The notes under the pieces: model-generated
Told to the model about the DNA's origin: nothing
The model's database searches: none
Seen by the model: the letters and a program-made list of their open reading frames with translations, nothing else
NCBI GenBank assembly: GCA_963747555.1
Contig: CAVVFZ010000005.1
Coordinates: forward strand, 1 to 64,000
Direction of reading: 5' to 3'
Origin: DUZB01 sp963747555
GTDB taxonomy: Bacteria > Desulfobacterota > DSM-4660 > Desulfatiglandales > Desulfatiglandaceae
Length of the DNA stretch: 64,000 nucleotides
Made by a program: the position numbers and the translations under genes
Shown here: one piece after another, positions 47,852 to 57,532 of the stretch
How positions within the stretch are numbered: position 1 is the stretch's first letter
How the letters are laid out: each line of letters opens with the position of its first letter

Positions 47852-48847
47852 TTACTCTTCCGTAACCGCTCCCAGTGCAAGACTCATCTTCTCTACGATG
47901 CGGTTGCTGGCATATTGTGCAGCTACCCTGATGGCGTTTTTTATGGCCTTGGAAGAAGAACCACCGTGACACACGATTCCCACTCCCTTAATTCCGAGTA
48001 GCGGCGCTCCACCGTATTCTTCGTAATCGAGTTTTCGCTTGAAACGATTAATCATATTCTGGCACAATAAAGCATCAGAAGGATCTGTCTGAGGCGTCTC
48101 AAGTTCATCTTTCACGTGTCTGCTGATGGCCGCAACGACTCCTTCAATAACCTTCAGGGCCACATTTCCTACAAAACCATCGCAGACAATCACATCCACG
48201 TTGCCGTCAAAGAGGTCACGGCCTTCAACATTCCCCTTAAAATTCAAGGTACTTTCTCTGAACAGCCGATGGGACAAACGCACCTGCTCGTTGCCTTTGC
48301 TTTTTTCCTCGCCGATACTGAGCAAGCCGATCCTGGGGTTCTCGATTCCCAGGCAGGAATTTGCAAATGCCTGCGCCATGACACCGAACTGAAAGAGATG
48401 TGTCGGTCTGCAATCCACATTCGCTCCCACATCGATAAGGATGCCAGGTCCTTTTTTGGTGGGAACAATGCTGGCAATGGCAGGCCTGTCGACACCCTTA
48501 ATACGGCCGAGAATGAGGACTCCGGCAGCAAGAATCGCGCCGCTGTTCCCCGCACTGACCACCGCATCTGCAACCCCGCTCTTCACGAGATCAAAAGCAA
48601 CCCTGATAGAGGCATCCTTTTTTTGCCGAACCGCTTTCAGTGGCGTCTCATCCATTTGCACCATATCTTCACAATGATGCACCGAGATCAAATCCGATTT
48701 TTTGTGGACGTCGAGAATTTTTCCCAGTACTTCCCGATGCCCTACGAGAGTGACGGGAATGCCCAGTTCAGAAACAGCCTCAACTGTGCCCTCAACGACC
48801 ACTTCGGGAGCATTATCGCCTCCCATGGCGTCAACGGCTACGTTCAT
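47852..48847 (-). CDS. plsX: phosphate acyltransferase PlsX
   Basis: A 331-residue intact protein beginning MNVAVDAMGGDNAPE with VSAGNSGAILAAG and LDYEEYGGAPLLGIKG. PlsX turns acyl-ACP into acyl-phosphate for PlsY and phospholipid synthesis. Its start lies two bases past the rpmF stop. Confidence 0.97.
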   Translation of the reverse strand: MNVAVDAMGGDNAPEVVVEGTVEAVSELGIPVTLVGHREVLGKILDVHKKSDLISVHHCEDMVQMDETPLKAVRQKKDASIRVAFDLVKSGVADAVVSAGNSGAILAAGVLILGRIKGVDRPAIASIVPTKKGPGILIDVGANVDCRPTHLFQFGVMAQAFANSCLGIENPRIGLLSIGEEKSKGNEQVRLSHRLFRESTLNFKGNVEGRDLFDGNVDVIVCDGFVGNVALKVIEGVVAAISRHVKDELETPQTDPSDALLCQNMINRFKRKLDYEEYGGAPLLGIKGVGIVCHGGSSSKAIKNAIRVAAQYASNRIVEKMSLALGAVTEE

Positions 48848-48848
48848 G

Positions 48849-49031
48849 TCAGCTCTCTTCTGTCTTGATTACGGTTTGCCCTTTGTAGGTCCCGCATGCA
48901 GTACATACATGGTGGGGGAGTACAGGTTCATGACATTGTGGACACAATACGGCACTGACCAATGAAATGGAGTCGTGCGAACGACGACTTCCGCGCTTTG
49001 CCTTGGATCGTTTTTTCTTAGGTACAGCCAT
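48849..49031 (-). CDS. rpmF: 50S ribosomal protein L32
   Basis: A 60-residue protein starting MAVPKKKRSKAKRGSRRSHD, with a four-cysteine zinc pattern CPQCHEPVLPHHVCTAC. bL32 lies in the 50S subunit and appears upstream of plsX in many bacteria. Confidence 0.97.
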   Translation of the reverse strand: MAVPKKKRSKAKRGSRRSHDSISLVSAVLCPQCHEPVLPHHVCTACGTYKGQTVIKTEES

Positions 49032-49121
49032 AATTCACATTGAACTCCGCTCAACCGTCTTCGGCATAGGATAAAATCGAAGGCCATTAGACGGCGCATG
49101 TTTAAAATTCATATTAAAATC

Positions 49122-49659
49122 TCATTCCTTATGGAATTCGAGCTCCTTAAGCTTCAAAAAAGCCGAATGCCCCGTATGCTTTCGGCAATCGCATTTTTTT
49201 CTGTTCAAATTCGCTCCGCATTCAGAGCAAAGCCCCAGGCAGTCCTCCCTGCACAGAAGCCTCATGGGCAAGGATAGAAAGATTTGTTCCATGACCAGTT
49301 CTTGCAGGTCAACCTCCCCTTCGTCTCCCCCTGCAACCGTGAAATCTTTCTCTACAAGTTCTACGTCCGTGTTTTCAACACGAGGACGGAGACGCAAAGG
49401 ACACATGGAGACTAAAATCGGGTTTGAGCGTATAATCAAACAGTTCAAGACACCTGCCGCACTCTACGTTGACAGACCCTGACACGGAACCCTGAATAAC
49501 ATAACCGGTTTGGTCTTTGCGTACCATTACATTGGCTATGACAGGTTTTTCAAGACCCATAACCTGGTAATCCGAGATTTTACTCTGCCACCAGGCAGGA
49601 GTAAGCGTAACAGTGAACTGATGCGTCCCCTGTAAAAGCGCTGTAAAATCTACGATCAT
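49122..49659 (-). CDS. DUF177 (YceD-like) protein, one frame break
   Basis: After repair a 178-residue DUF177 protein. The N-terminal half includes VNVECGRCLELFDYTL and the C-terminal half GDEGEVDLQELVMEQIFLSLPMRLLC and CREDCLGLCSECGANLNRKKCDC with its cysteine cluster. An extra base in the AAA run at 49396-49398 shifts the frame between SLHVS and LRLRPRVENT. DUF177 proteins typically precede rpmF and aid 23S rRNA processing or 50S assembly. ATG at 49659 preferred, TTG at 49668 possible. Confidence 0.9.
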
Positions 49660-49720
49660 GGGATTCAACCTTCGCCTGCGCAGGAGCCAGCGATAACCAT
49701 TTTTGAAAGAAAGAAACTGA

Positions 49721-49921
49721 TTACATAAAAAACAGACGATTTGTCAAGAATTTTTCTAACCAGCCGACAATTCGGCATGCTCGTTTTATCTGCAAATCCG
49801 AGACCGGATATCTCGCCTGTATCTGGTGAGATTTCAAAAAGGCGTTTTCAATTTCGTATTCTATAAGCATCTTTGAACGCTTTCGCAACTCCTTCCACCG
49901 ATCCATCGCTATTTTAAGCAT
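49721..49921 (-). CDS. possible small hypothetical gene
   Basis: A 66-codon open frame rich in basic and aromatic residues (MLKIAMDRWKELRKRSKMLI at its start). There is no clear ribosome-binding site and no recognised family. It sits in the gap upstream of DUF177 and could be real or chance. Confidence 0.22.
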   Translation of the reverse strand: MLKIAMDRWKELRKRSKMLIEYEIENAFLKSHQIQARYPVSDLQIKRACRIVGWLEKFLTNRLFFM

Positions 49922-49992
49922 AAGAATTCGTAAGTCAACGTCCCCGGTACTTGGGAGAAGGAGTTATCGCTCTATCAAAATTATCTTTTTTG

Positions 49993-50022
49993 TTGACATC
50001 TTGAGTAATTAATTGATATTTT
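49993..50022 (+). promoter_or_regulatory. candidate sigma-70 promoter for the gene at 50153
   Basis: A perfect -35 TTGACA (49993-49998) is followed at 18 bases by a TATTTT -10-like box (50017-50022). It lies about 130 bases before the unrecognised ORF. The surrounding 49660-50152 stretch is AT-rich and holds no other clear gene. Confidence 0.5.
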
Positions 50023-50152
50023 TATATATACTGAAAATGCCACGCGACAAAATCAACCTCTTTGGCAGGTATGCAAGGATCTTTGTAAACGGTTAACTTC
50101 CCGGAATGTTTTACTGAACCAAAACTCAATCCAACTCGAGCACTGACGGACT

Positions 50153-51211
50153 ATGTGGAAATATAGAGAACAACTCAGTTACTTTGGCAAATTGAAAAGA
50201 TCTATTTACGAAGTCCTGAGAGACAGTCTGGAACGTCGCTTATTAAAAATTGCGCTGATTGATTCCTTTTTGAAATTCAAGGAGCACAATGCGGAATATT
50301 TTTTCGTGGAAAAGTCCGAATTAAAACCAAAATCAAAAAGAATGGAAAAGGAATCTGATTATTTCAACACCTTTCTCGTTATTTTATGTGAAGATACGAT
50401 CAGTGATTACCTGAAGAATTATATTCGTTTCTTCCCGGAGAACAGCGTAATTAAAGAGAACATGAAATACCTTGCGGAATTTCCTCTATACAGGCAGTTT
50501 CGGCAGAACCTGAGGCATTTCGACAATCCGAATTTCTTTGACCTCATAGAGCAACTTCTGGATGTGGATTATGCTCTCCTCATTCAACAGGATCCGGGTG
50601 TAAAAAAGAAGAACCGATATTCCCTTACTCATTTTCACGTGAAAATTGACTGGCCTATTGCGGATGCTGCCCAGGATCTGGCAAAATCCCTTCGATATAT
50701 TCAATCCAATCTCTATGAAAATGGAGATAAGGAAGGCCGCATTCTGCAGAGTAAATTATTTGAATATTACGGCTGTCATCATACCGTTGGAGGCCGTCGG
50801 ACCGCAGGGCTCATTGCCGCACAGCTTTTGAGACAGCTTCCATTTGTTTCAACGGTATTTATGTCCAGCTCGGAATCAAGGCTCATGTACAGATATTCTG
50901 AGAGAGGGGTATCCAAATTTTTCCTGATTCAGTTTTCGGATGAGCAGCTCCAGTGCATTGCCGAACAACAGAACTTGGAAAGTCGGTCTTTGAAGTCTGA
51001 TTACCTGTATACGATCGGGGACGTTCAGATCGGCATTCTGGAGGTGTATTATAGCCATACACCCCATTCCAGACCCCCGAAGGACGGAAAACTGAGGAAG
51101 GTTAAAGCGGCCTACAATTGGTTAAGACTGGAACATGAACAACTCCATCCCAGATTCGATGCCCCCAATGCAACACCCATACGCTGTAACTGGGTGTATT
51201 CATCGGACTAA
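50153..51211 (+). CDS. unrecognised conserved-looking protein, 352 aa
   Basis: A 352-residue protein with no family I recognise and no signal or membrane segment. Charged and aromatic-rich regions such as LEYYGC-like FEYYGCHHTVGGRRTAGLIAA and YRYSERGVSKFFLIQFSDEQ suggest a folded soluble protein. It is divergent from the DUF177 gene and lies 32 bases before gltX on the same strand. It might bind nucleic acid given the many basic residues, but that is a guess. A candidate promoter lies at 49993-50022. Confidence 0.7.
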   Translation: MWKYREQLSYFGKLKRSIYEVLRDSLERRLLKIALIDSFLKFKEHNAEYFFVEKSELKPKSKRMEKESDYFNTFLVILCEDTISDYLKNYIRFFPENSVIKENMKYLAEFPLYRQFRQNLRHFDNPNFFDLIEQLLDVDYALLIQQDPGVKKKNRYSLTHFHVKIDWPIADAAQDLAKSLRYIQSNLYENGDKEGRILQSKLFEYYGCHHTVGGRRTAGLIAAQLLRQLPFVSTVFMSSSESRLMYRYSERGVSKFFLIQFSDEQLQCIAEQQNLESRSLKSDYLYTIGDVQIGILEVYYSHTPHSRPPKDGKLRKVKAAYNWLRLEHEQLHPRFDAPNATPIRCNWVYSSD

Positions 51212-51243
51212 ACTTTTAACACGAGGAGGTTCTTTTCTCATCT

Positions 51244-52657
51244 ATGGACAGTGCATCTATCGTAACCCGTTTTCCACCAAGCCCCACCGGATACCTTCAC
51301 ATAGGCGGCGCAAGGACCGCTCTTTTCAACTGGCTTTACACGAGACAGAAAGGGGGAAAGTTTATTCTCCGAATCGAAGACACGGATGAGGAGAGATCAT
51401 CAGAAGAGGCCACAAAGGCAATTATCGAATCCATGGAATGGCTGGGGCTTTCGTGGGACGAGGGGCCGTATTTCCAATCGAAACGGTATGACCTATACAA
51501 TATCTTCATTGAAAAACTCCTGAAAAAAGGCCTCGCCTATCACTGCCACTGCTCTCAGGAGGAGCTGAACAAACGCAGAGAAGAGTCCAAGAAGGAGGGG
51601 ATTGAAGCCGAAATATGATGGAAGATGCAGGAATCTCGGATTGGGCCCTGCCCCCGGTTCCGTGGTCAGACTAAAAACCCCTCTGACCGGAAACACCCGC
51701 TTTGTGGATCTCATCAAAGGACCCATCAGTTTCGATAACGAAGAACTGGACGATTTGATCATACGCAGATCCAACGGAAGCCCCACCTATCACCTCGCCG
51801 TGGTTGCCGATGATATCGACTTGGGGGTAAACGTCATTATCAGAGGAGATGACCACGTCAACAATACTCCAAGGCAGATTCAAATCTATCATGCGGTTGG
51901 CGAACCATTGCCCCAATACGCCCATGTGCCCATGATTTTAGGGAGTGACAAAACCAGGTTGAGCAAACGCCACGGCGCCATGTCCGTGCTTGAATACAGG
52001 GAAATGGGATATCTCCCGCATGCACTGCTGAACGCACTGGTGCGCCTGGGATGGTCTCATGGAGACCAGGAAAAATTCACAATGGATGAGCTCGTTGAAA
52101 AATTCTCGTTGGAGAATGTCGGGAAAGCAGCAGGCGTCTTCAATTATGAGAAACTTCTGGACCTGAACGCGCAATATATACGAGAGGCTTCGGATGATTT
52201 TCTCGCGGAGAAACTCAAACCTTTCCTCCAACGCCTCGGTTTTGACAACCTGGCAACGGATAAAGTGAAAGAGGTGGCATCCCTCCTGAAAATAAGGAGC
52301 AAAACCCTGGTTGAAATGGCGGAAGCGGCACGCTTCTTTTTCGAGAAGGACTTGCTGTTTGAGGAAAAAGGGGACAAGAAGTTCCTGAAACCTGAAATTT
52401 TGCCCTATCTGGAAATTATGCGGCAAGAACTTACGCGGCTTTCTTCTTTTGAAAAGGAAGACCTTGAAAATTGCTTTGAACGATTTCTGAAGGAAGAGAA
52501 TGTGGCATTGAAAATAATCGCACAGCCGCTCCGAATGATTTTGACGGGAAAAACCGCAAGTCCCGGACTCTTTGAGGTGATGGAAACCTTGGGAAGGGAA
52601 AAGGTCTTGGAGCGAATGGAAAAGGGGATGTCCCATATTCGAAACAAAGGATTGTGA
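51244..52657 (+). CDS. gltX: glutamyl-tRNA synthetase, one frame break
   Basis: After repair a 470-residue class I synthetase. It has RFPPSPTGYLHIGGARTALFN (HIGH region), IEDTDEERS, the repaired KEG-LKPKYDGRCRN and SKRHGAMSV (KMSKS region). A C-terminal anticodon domain ends HIRNKGL. An extra base at 51601 shifts the frame after ESKKEG. It charges tRNA-Glu. Whether it is the discriminating or non-discriminating type cannot be told here. The break is likely an error in an essential gene. Confidence 0.96.
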
Positions 52658-52660
52658 TGA

Positions 52661-53443
52661 ATGCACACTGAATCGACGTCCTCCCGGCTACGGGAAAAGA
52701 TCAGAGCCGGCCGATGGAACGCGCCTACCTCCGGGGAGGCGCCAGGGTATGTACAGGCGAATCTCGTGATGCTTCCGGAGGATGCGGCTTTCCATTTTTT
52801 ACTCTTCTGTACGCGCAACCCGAAACCGTGTCCAATCCTGGACGTACTGGAGCCGGGGGTGTGGGAGCCCGATATCGCAAAGGGCGCCGATCTTCGAACA
52901 GATCTGCCCCGTTACAGGATTTTTGAAAGAGGAAAATTCAAAAATGAGACCGATCAGGTGTACGATGTAGCCCATGAAAAACTGGTCAGTTTTCTTTTCG
53001 GGTGCAGTTTCTCTTTTGAAAGTGCCCTTCTGAATGCCGGAGTTCCCGTGAGGAATCTTGAAGAAGGTAAAAATGTTTCCATGTATGTCACAAACCGTAA
53101 ATGCAGACCGGCCGGTCCTTTTTCTGCGCCGCTCGTGGTCAGCATGAGACCCATGAAACCCGAACAGGCGATTCGCGCCGTCCAGGTGACAACACGCTTT
53201 CATCTGACCCATGGCGCCCCTGTCCATGTGGGATCATCCGAAGTACTTGGCATCAAGGATCTGGCTACTCCCGATTTTGGCGATCCCGTAAGCATTCTCC
53301 CCGACGAAGTTCCTGTGTTCTGGGCATGTGGAGTGACCTCTACGCTGGCTGCAACCTCTGCAGATCTGCCTCTGGTGATTACGCATGCGCCGGGACACAT
53401 GTTTGTCTCGGATCTTAAGGACGATAGACTGACATTACTTTAA
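52661..53443 (+). CDS. DUF1445 / D-glutamate cyclase-like putative hydro-lyase
   Basis: A 260-residue protein matching DUF1445 (UPF0317, the D-glutamate cyclase-like group): SGEAPGYVQANLVMLPEDAAF, CTRNPKPCPIL, FLFGCSFSFE, THGAPVHVGSSEVLGI and the C-terminal FWACGVTSTLAA and ITHAPGHMFVSD. The family includes mammalian D-glutamate cyclase. It starts just after gltX and precedes the LIV transporter by 16 bases, so amino-acid handling is plausible. The exact reaction is not established. Confidence 0.88.
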   Translation: MHTESTSSRLREKIRAGRWNAPTSGEAPGYVQANLVMLPEDAAFHFLLFCTRNPKPCPILDVLEPGVWEPDIAKGADLRTDLPRYRIFERGKFKNETDQVYDVAHEKLVSFLFGCSFSFESALLNAGVPVRNLEEGKNVSMYVTNRKCRPAGPFSAPLVVSMRPMKPEQAIRAVQVTTRFHLTHGAPVHVGSSEVLGIKDLATPDFGDPVSILPDEVPVFWACGVTSTLAATSADLPLVITHAPGHMFVSDLKDDRLTLL

Positions 53444-53459
53444 CAAAGGAGGGTACTGT

Positions 53460-54773
53460 ATGAAAAAGCTGATGAAAAGCTGGATGTCTGTTTTTGCCTT
53501 GCTGACAGGGTTGGGGCTTGTATTGCCAACCGGAGCATTGGCTGTGGAGGAAATAAAGATCGGCGTTATTTATCCGCTTACCGGGGGCGCTGCGGCCGCT
53601 GGCCGGGAACTCAGAGCCGGAGCGGAATTGGCTGCGGAAATCGCGAATAATGTGATGCCTGATCTACCCATGACCATGGCGCAGAACAGCGGGATAAAAA
53701 GTCTCGGAGGAGCAAAAATAAAACTCATATTCAAAGACCATGAAGGGAATCCAACACTTGGCGCCGACCTTGCCAAGAAGCTCATACTGGATGATAAGGT
53801 GGATGGGATTCTGGGGTGCTATTTCAGTTCGGTGACCAAGACGGTAAGCGCCGTATGTGAACAGTACGGCATCCCCATGATCAACGGATCTTCCACCTCC
53901 CCCTCCCTTACCAAGCGGGGATTCAAATGGTTCTGGCGAACTACTCCTGATGATACGTGGTTTACCAAAGACCTTTTTGAATTACTCGTTGGCCTCACGG
54001 AAGGAAAGGTAAAAGGGGTTGCCGCCGTCCCAAAGGAAGAGATTATGAATCTGGCATCCGCTTGCGAAAAAACCGAATGGGGTTCCCACGTGTCGGGGCT
54101 GATCGAGGAGTTTGCCAAGGAATATGGATTCAACCTGAAAAAGTCTCTTTTATACGCAGCCAAATCCGCCGATCTTTCCAGCGAAGTCAGGTCTCTCAAG
54201 GCCTCAAGAGCGGACGTGATGCTTTTTGCCTCCTATACCTCCGATGCCATTCTTATGGTGAAGACTCTGCAGGCCCAAAAAGCCCACCCAAAAATCATAT
54301 GGGGGCAGGATGCGGGATTTGAAAAACCCGAATTTCGCGAAACGCTTGGAAACGACATCGTGGGAATACTAACCCGCACAGTTTTTCTGCCAAAACTTGT
54401 TGAAACCAAGAAATTGGCAGGCCAGGTCAACGCTCTGTACAAAAAAATGACAGGTAACGATCTGGGTGGCGCCTCTGCAAGGGCCTTTACCGGCCTCCAG
54501 ACGTGGGTAGCCATTCTTGAAAAGGCAGGATCCACAAAACCCGCTGCTATTCAGGCTGCTGCCAACTCCATTTCTATCCCCGGTAAGGAGCTGGTTGTGC
54601 CCTGGCAGGGCATAAAATTTTCCACGAAGGGCGATGAACTGGGACAGAACATCCTGGGTTCCGGATTGATTGGCCAGTATCAGAAGGGAAAAGATGGAAA
54701 GGTGGGATTGGAAATCATCTACCCTTTTGACGTCTCTTCAGCAGATATGATCTTTCCCTTTGCAGGATTTTAG
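53460..54773 (+). CDS. livJ: LIV-type ABC transporter substrate-binding protein
   Basis: A 437-residue periplasmic type-I binding protein. A signal peptide ends ALA-VEE, followed by IKIGVIYPLTGGAAAAGRE and IKLIFKDHEGNPTLGADLAKKL, with PMINGSSTSPSLTKRG typical of LivJ-like ligands. The ligand is likely a branched-chain or related amino acid or amide, not identified. An AAAGGAGG site precedes ATG. A hairpin with T-run sits right after the stop. Confidence 0.92.
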   Translation: MKKLMKSWMSVFALLTGLGLVLPTGALAVEEIKIGVIYPLTGGAAAAGRELRAGAELAAEIANNVMPDLPMTMAQNSGIKSLGGAKIKLIFKDHEGNPTLGADLAKKLILDDKVDGILGCYFSSVTKTVSAVCEQYGIPMINGSSTSPSLTKRGFKWFWRTTPDDTWFTKDLFELLVGLTEGKVKGVAAVPKEEIMNLASACEKTEWGSHVSGLIEEFAKEYGFNLKKSLLYAAKSADLSSEVRSLKASRADVMLFASYTSDAILMVKTLQAQKAHPKIIWGQDAGFEKPEFRETLGNDIVGILTRTVFLPKLVETKKLAGQVNALYKKMTGNDLGGASARAFTGLQTWVAILEKAGSTKPAAIQAAANSISIPGKELVVPWQGIKFSTKGDELGQNILGSGLIGQYQKGKDGKVGLEIIYPFDVSSADMIFPFAGF

Positions 54774-54790
54774 TTTGGGTATGGCTCAAG

Positions 54791-54847
54791 ACGCCCACCC
54801 CCTGAACATTTTCGTTTCGTAATTGAGGGGGTGGACGTTCTTTTTTA
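54791..54847 (+). terminator. partial terminator between binding protein and permease genes
   Basis: ACGCCCACCCCCT (54791-54803) pairs with AGGGGGTGGACGT (54826-54838) with one mismatch, followed by TTCTTTTTT. It would stop most transcripts after livJ and let fewer reach livH, giving more binding protein than permease. Confidence 0.85.
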
Positions 54848-54862
54848 GGTTCCTGGTTTATC

Positions 54863-55777
54863 ATGGATATCCTCATCGGATCTATTTTTGCGGGGCTGCT
54901 CATCGGGATGATTCTCGCCCTTGTGGCATTAGGACTGACCATCATTTTCGGAGTGATGGACATCGTCAATTTCGCCCATGGCGAGTTCCTGATGATCGGC
55001 ATGTATACAGGTCTGCTAACCGCCCAGACTTTAGGAATCGATCCACTCTTCACCCTGCCTGTGGCGGCCCTTGTTGGTTTCCTCCTGGGTATTATCTGCT
55101 ATTTCGGATTCATCAAATATCTTCTTAGAGGGCCCATGGTAGCGCAATTGCTCGGGACCTTCGGACTGATGCTTTTTCTCAGGAACCTGGCGCTACTTAT
55201 TTTCGGCTCTGAAGACCGGGCCGTTCATTCAGGCATCCTCGTAGGGAAGAGTTTTGACGTGGGGATGGGAATCGTTGTTCCGGCGACCAAGCTTGCTGCA
55301 GCAGGTCTGTCGGTCGCGGCTTTCTTCGGCGTCTGGCTCTTGATGAACAGGACGAAAATCGGCAAGGCACTGACAGCCACGGCCCTGGATGCCCAGGGTG
55401 CCCGTTATATGGGAATCCCGACAGAACGAATGAATGCCCTCGCCTGGGGTGTCGGCGGTGCTTCCGTCACGGTCGCGGGCGCGCTTCTGGTCAATTTCTG
55501 GTCGGTCAATCCATTCATCGGCCTCCTTTTCACCATGATTGCTTTTGCCATTGTTGCGTTGGGTGGATTCGGCAGTATACCGGGCGCTTTTTTCGCCGGG
55601 CTGGTGGTAGGGATCATCACGGAGATTCCCGGATTCTGGGATTTTTTCACGTATACCTTTGATGTGGACTGGATGATGAAGGTTCCCATGACCTCTTTTA
55701 AGTATATGTGGGTGTATGTGGCCTATTTTGTGATTGTTGTCCTGCGACCGAGGGGTCTGTTCGGATGGAAGCAATAA
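54863..55777 (+). CDS. livH: LIV-type ABC transporter permease (LivH)
   Basis: A 304-residue permease with about eight membrane helices. Motifs are MDIVNFAHGEFLMIGMYTG and LAWGVGGASVTVAGALL and GGFGSIPGAFFAGLVVGI. It forms the membrane pore with LivM. It follows a terminator-like hairpin and overlaps livM by 13 bases. Confidence 0.95.
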   Translation: MDILIGSIFAGLLIGMILALVALGLTIIFGVMDIVNFAHGEFLMIGMYTGLLTAQTLGIDPLFTLPVAALVGFLLGIICYFGFIKYLLRGPMVAQLLGTFGLMLFLRNLALLIFGSEDRAVHSGILVGKSFDVGMGIVVPATKLAAAGLSVAAFFGVWLLMNRTKIGKALTATALDAQGARYMGIPTERMNALAWGVGGASVTVAGALLVNFWSVNPFIGLLFTMIAFAIVALGGFGSIPGAFFAGLVVGIITEIPGFWDFFTYTFDVDWMMKVPMTSFKYMWVYVAYFVIVVLRPRGLFGWKQ

Positions 55778-56772
55778 GAAACGCCTTCGATTTTTCCGAT
55801 TTCCCCCGTTTGGACATGCTTATCGCCGGCGCCGTGAGCATCGCTCTTATTGCATTTCCCGTTTTCCCCCATTCCTCTTTCGCCATGGCGACCATGATTC
55901 AGTTCCTCATGTTTTCCCTTTATGGCATGGGTTGGAACACCATTGGCGGCTACGGGGGGCAGGTGGACCTCGGCAAGGCCCAATATGTGGGAATCGGCGC
56001 CTACACAACCGCCGTTATGCTTATTCGTTGGGATGTCCCTTTCTGGTTCTCCATGCCCGTCGGAGTCTGCCTGTCCGTGGGTTGGTCCTTTATCATCGGG
56101 TATCCCCTGTTTCGGCTGAAGGGGCACTACTTCGCCATTGCCACCATCGCCACCTCCCTGGTTTTGAAAGATGTCTTTGAAGTCTGGGACTTTGTGGGAG
56201 CTGCCAGAGGGCTTGAAATTTCTCCCATAAAATATCCTCCCCCGGATTTCATGCGGCTTATATTCAAGGACGACATCTACTATTTCTACGTGATTCTGGT
56301 TTTCTTCTTCATCGGTATTCTCTACATCAACTGGTTTCGTAAATCGAGACTGGGTTTTCAACTGCGTTCCATCAAAGACAATGAAGATGTTGCACGATCG
56401 CTGGGCATCAATGTCCATTGGGCCAAGATAAAAACATATGCCATCGCCACGGCGTTCGTCAGCATGGTGGGTTCTTTTCATGCCTGTTACATCAAGAGCA
56501 TAGAGCCTGAAGATACCATGAGTCTTGATATCTCCATACTGATCGCCCTGATGGCCATGCTTGGTGGAGCAGGCTCCCTCTGGGGACCGATCATCGGGGC
56601 TGGCATCCTGATCCCCCTCAAGAGTTATCTGAAAGAATGGCTTGGCGCCCAGGCGGGTCTGGTAGGAATTGATCTGATTCTTTATGCCATTATCATCATG
56701 CTCATTTCCGCGTTTGAACCGAGGGGTGTATGGGGCATCGTGGAAAGGCTCAGGCGGAGAAAAAGGAATTAA
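55765..56772 (+). CDS. livM: LIV-type ABC transporter permease (LivM)
   Basis: A roughly 335-residue permease. Blocks are NTIGGYGGQVDLGKAQYVGIG, RLKGHYFAIATIA, LRSIKDNEDVARSLGIN and GGAGSLWGPIIGAGIL, plus several membrane helices. The ATG at 55765 is preferred because it overlaps the livH stop; an earlier start would add non-conserved residues. Its stop overlaps livG as TAATG. Confidence 0.95.
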   Translation: MEAIRNAFDFSDFPRLDMLIAGAVSIALIAFPVFPHSSFAMATMIQFLMFSLYGMGWNTIGGYGGQVDLGKAQYVGIGAYTTAVMLIRWDVPFWFSMPVGVCLSVGWSFIIGYPLFRLKGHYFAIATIATSLVLKDVFEVWDFVGAARGLEISPIKYPPPDFMRLIFKDDIYYFYVILVFFFIGILYINWFRKSRLGFQLRSIKDNEDVARSLGINVHWAKIKTYAIATAFVSMVGSFHACYIKSIEPEDTMSLDISILIALMAMLGGAGSLWGPIIGAGILIPLKSYLKEWLGAQAGLVGIDLILYAIIIMLISAFEPRGVWGIVERLRRRKRN

Positions 56773-57524
56773 TGGCATTTCTGGAAGTCCATAACCTGAC
56801 AAAGAATTTCGGCGGTCTCAGGGCGAACGACAACATTTCTTTTGCCGTTGAGAAGGGAGAGCTGGTGGGCTTGATTGGACCCAACGGAGCCGGGAAGACC
56901 ACCCTTTTCAACTGTATTTCAGGACTGCTTGCCGTTACTTCCGGTCAAATCATTTTTGACGGAGAGGACATTACCGCATTGAGTGCCCATGAGGTGGCTC
57001 GCCGCGGGCTGGGAAGGACTTTTCAAGTGTATGTTGCCGCGGGCGATCTCACGGTACTGGAAAATGTTATGGTCGGCTGTTTCATGAAAACCCGTTTCCG
57101 ATCCCGCGCAAAAGCTCAAGCCATCAGCATTCTAAAAGATATGGCCATTGACAACCTTTCCGATTTTCTTGTTAGCGAACTCCCTGTAGCCGCCCAGAAA
57201 CGGGTTACCATGGCAACCGCCATCGGATCAGCTCCCAAACTCCTTTTGCTCGACGAGGTGGCTGCGGGTTTAAACCCCAGCGAAATAGAGGGAATCATGG
57301 GAAGTATCCAGCATATCCATGATCAGATGGGTATCACGGTAATTTTAATTGAGCATGTGATGGAACTGGTCATGAAGGTCAGTCACAGGCTTATTGTACT
57401 TGACTATGGGGAGAAGATAGCGGAAGGCGATCCTGCGACCATTTCAAAAAGCCCATTGGTGATAAAGGCCTATCTCGGGGAAAGATATGCCAGAGAACAT
57501 CAGGAAGGGCCGGCAAAGGATTGA
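56772..57524 (+). CDS. livG: LIV-type ABC transporter ATP-binding protein (LivG)
   Basis: A 250-residue ATPase. Walker A GPNGAGKTT, a Q-loop and Walker B LLLLDEVAAGLNP are visible. The signature is unusual: VAAQKRVTMATAIG replaces the usual LSYGQQRxxE stretch, so the C-loop may be divergent. The C-terminal family-typical TVILIEHVMELVMKVSHRLIVLDYGEKIAEG follows. ATG at 56772 overlaps the livM stop. Confidence 0.94.
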   Translation: MAFLEVHNLTKNFGGLRANDNISFAVEKGELVGLIGPNGAGKTTLFNCISGLLAVTSGQIIFDGEDITALSAHEVARRGLGRTFQVYVAAGDLTVLENVMVGCFMKTRFRSRAKAQAISILKDMAIDNLSDFLVSELPVAAQKRVTMATAIGSAPKLLLLDEVAAGLNPSEIEGIMGSIQHIHDQMGITVILIEHVMELVMKVSHRLIVLDYGEKIAEGDPATISKSPLVIKAYLGERYAREHQEGPAKD

Positions 57525-57532
57525 AGGGGAAC

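Noticed and set aside
55723..56802. 359-codon open frame opposite livM
   Set aside because: Antisense shadow of a membrane permease gene; hydrophilic and compositionally odd.
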